Of a stretch of 64,000 bases of DNA, positions 62,817 to 64,000 are shown in pieces (within the stretch, counting starts at the first letter, position 1; the number at the start of each line of letters is the position of its first letter). Source of the DNA: Halobacillus amylolyticus. GTDB lineage: Bacteria; Bacillota; Bacilli; Bacillales; Halobacillaceae. Location of the stretch: positions 434,001-498,000 of the forward strand of contig NZ_CP095075.1 in assembly GCF_022921115.1 (NCBI RefSeq). Direction: 5' to 3'. Below the pieces are notes generated by a model. That model did no database searches. It was given only the letters and a program-made list of their open reading frames with translations, and had not been told where the DNA came from. The translations under genes were made by a program, and so were the position numbers.

Positions 62817-62946
62817 TCTTTGAATAGGTGATTATCTATTGCCCTAGAGCTAAATCATGGATATAATGCTAAAAAAAGTGCCATAATTAAAGCAGGTATC
62901 ATAAGATATAGATAAAAGGTATCCATAAACAAGGGGGGGCGATCAC

Positions 62947-63531
62947 ATGCGAGTAGAAAGAATGTCCAATGAAAAGTTCAAAATATTTTTGACCTTTGAT
63001 GATTTAATGGACAGAGGTTTAACCCGTGATGAATTATGGGAAGACCTTCCAAGAGTACATCGCGTGTTTAGCGATATGATGTACGATGCTGGCATCGAGC
63101 TGGGTGTTGAGCTTAACGGAGTTCTCCTCGTCCAAGTATATTTACTTCAAGCTCAAGGGATGTTAGTGGTCGTTACAAGAGCAGAAAATGAAGATATTGA
63201 GGAAGATGAAGATTATATCGAAATGAAAGTAACATTAGATGAAAGTAACGAAATGATATTTTCCTTTGATGATTTCGAGGATATCATACAAGCAGGATTG
63301 CATTTGTATCGTCTGGGTGTATTTGGTGGGGATGTTTACTCTTATAACACCAATTACTATATGGTGTTGGATGATGAAGTGATCGTTCATCTTGACACGG
63401 AACAAGTGATTGCATTATTGTCTGAATTTGCGTCCGCTTCAGCTGTAACTTCTCACAGGCTAATTGAGTATGGCAAGGTGATTATGAAAAATGATGCCAT
63501 GCAAAATATATATACCTATTTTTCTAATTGA
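62947..63531 (+). CDS. ypbH: adaptor protein MecA paralog YpbH (MecB)
   Basis: Adaptor that hands substrates to the ClpC-ClpP protease; YpbH is the MecA paralog that affects competence and sporulation. 194 residues. N-terminal substrate-binding domain MRVERMSNEKFKIFLTFDDLMDRGL (1-25). Acidic linker (EDIEEDEDYIE, about 86-96). C-terminal ClpC-binding domain (about 110-194) with FDDFEDIIQAGLHLY and VYSYNTNYYMVLDD. The ATG follows AGGGGGGGCGATCAC. In B. subtilis mecA itself is elsewhere near spx. Confidence 0.93.
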   Translation: MRVERMSNEKFKIFLTFDDLMDRGLTRDELWEDLPRVHRVFSDMMYDAGIELGVELNGVLLVQVYLLQAQGMLVVVTRAENEDIEEDEDYIEMKVTLDESNEMIFSFDDFEDIIQAGLHLYRLGVFGGDVYSYNTNYYMVLDDEVIVHLDTEQVIALLSEFASASAVTSHRLIEYGKVIMKNDAMQNIYTYFSN

Positions 63532-63544
63532 TCTGGTTTAATAC

Positions 63545-63577
63545 GAACGAATGCTATTCATGGCTTCGTTCTTTTTA
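63545..63577 (+). terminator. terminator of ypbH
   Basis: Stem GAACGAA with TTCGTTC, loop of 13 bases that can pair a little further, then CTTTTTATTT. Confidence 0.5.
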
Positions 63578-63672
63578 TTTGATTTTAAATAGAAGCAGAC
63601 AAGTGAACATGTTAAGATATTAAAGGAATAGTTGATGATTATAGTCATTTTTCAGAAATGGAGTGTACATGA

Positions 63673-64000
63673 ATGAAGATTGCGGTTCTATATGGTGGTA
63701 CATCAGGAGAACGTGAGGTGTCACTTTCTACGGGGAAAGGGATTATTCAAGCATTAAAAAATAAAGGTCATGATGTCGTTGATATAGACTTCACACCAGA
63801 AAAGCTTGATGAGATTTTATCATTAAAGGTGGATCTTGTTTTCCTTGGATTACACGGAAAACATGGGGAAGATGGCAAAGTACAAGGATTACTGGATATG
63901 CTTGAGATTCCTTATGTGGGTTCTGGAGTCCTAGCTTCGGCATTGGCTATGGATAAAGCGAAATCAAAACAAATATTTGCAAACAATGGTATTTTAACAG
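63673..64000 (+). CDS. ddl: D-alanine--D-alanine ligase, first 109 residues (runs off window)
   Basis: Joins two D-alanines for peptidoglycan precursors. Only the N-terminal domain and the start of the ATP-grasp part are visible: IAVLYGGTSGEREVSLSTG (residues 3-21) with the catalytic Glu in GEREVS, FLGLHGKHGEDGKVQGLLDMLEIPYVGSG (about 57-85) and SALAMDKAKSKQIF near 88-101. ATG at 63673 follows GGAG by nine bases; the ATG at 63669 is in another frame. The remainder lies beyond 64000. Confidence 0.95.
   Translation, partial: MKIAVLYGGTSGEREVSLSTGKGIIQALKNKGHDVVDIDFTPEKLDEILSLKVDLVFLGLHGKHGEDGKVQGLLDMLEIPYVGSGVLASALAMDKAKSKQIFANNGILT

Overview
The window is a chromosome segment from a spore-forming member of the Bacillaceae (Firmicutes). 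The gene order follows the Bacillus subtilis blocks yqjK-yqjQ, yqkB-yqkG, yqxK-spoIIM-fur, xerD-deoB-punA, dacF-spoIIA-sigF, spoVA, lysA-ppiB, ribT, ypuF-scpA-scpB-ypuI-dacB-spmA-spmB-rluB-resABCDE-sigX-rsiX, fer-ypbB-recQ-ypbD-ypbE and ypbG-ypbH. Protein divergence from B. subtilis and the many acidic residues point to a halophilic or halotolerant relative (Halobacillus/Virgibacillus-like); this placement is inference from reading alone.

Layout. Bases 1-9.9 kb are mixed and partly decayed, mostly on the minus strand: a partial aldehyde dehydrogenase and a ThDP enzyme, an SDR pseudogene, a cupin-type repressor divergent from a drug/metabolite exporter, a YczE-type membrane protein, an aldehyde dehydrogenase pseudogene that has lost its catalytic segment, then rnz, namA and a glycerophosphodiesterase. 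Bases 10-18.8 kb hold yqjN, yqjPQ (behind a FadR-like operator), yqkB, yqkE, yqkF, nudF, yqxK, spoIIM and fur (Fur-like box and consensus SigA promoter). Bases 19-31.2 kb are xerD, a nucleoside salvage set (deoB, punA, pdp) and the forespore programme: dacF, spoIIAA-spoIIAB-sigF, and spoVAA-AB-AC-AD-AE-AF behind a good SigG promoter. spoVAEA is missing.

Bases 31.2-35.8 kb hold lysA and the most unusual locus. The native ppiB appears to have been split: a short 5' scar follows lysA, and a 3' scar is fused in frame to a deleted large serine recombinase. An AT-rich, intact, apparently foreign ppiB lies between them. An M50-like protease, a 29-residue membrane peptide and an orphan ribT follow. 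Bases 35.8-39.8 kb (minus) are a GtrB-type glycosyltransferase, GtrA flippase and a frameshifted YfhO. Bases 40-52.3 kb are ypuF, scpA, scpB (apparent frameshift), ypuI, dacB, spmAB, rluB and the cytochrome c maturation/redox control operon resABCDE. A cobalamin riboswitch with terminator then precedes a DUF4430 lipoprotein and an ECF S component, probably a corrinoid uptake pair. sigX-rsiX with a textbook SigX promoter, a frameshifted XRE regulator, ferredoxin, ypbB-recQ-ypbD-ypbE-like, cotJABC, a CBS-ACT protein, ypbG, ypbH and the start of ddl complete the window.

Dispersed repeats occur in several intergenic gaps: one MITE-like family with two copies (one carrying a nested 186-bp insertion with a 6-bp duplication), a second ~95-bp family with two copies, and two hairpin-rich elements. 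I saw no rRNA, tRNA, CRISPR array or intact transposase. Three single-base frameshifts in otherwise conserved genes (yfhO, scpB, XRE gene) could be real or assembly errors.
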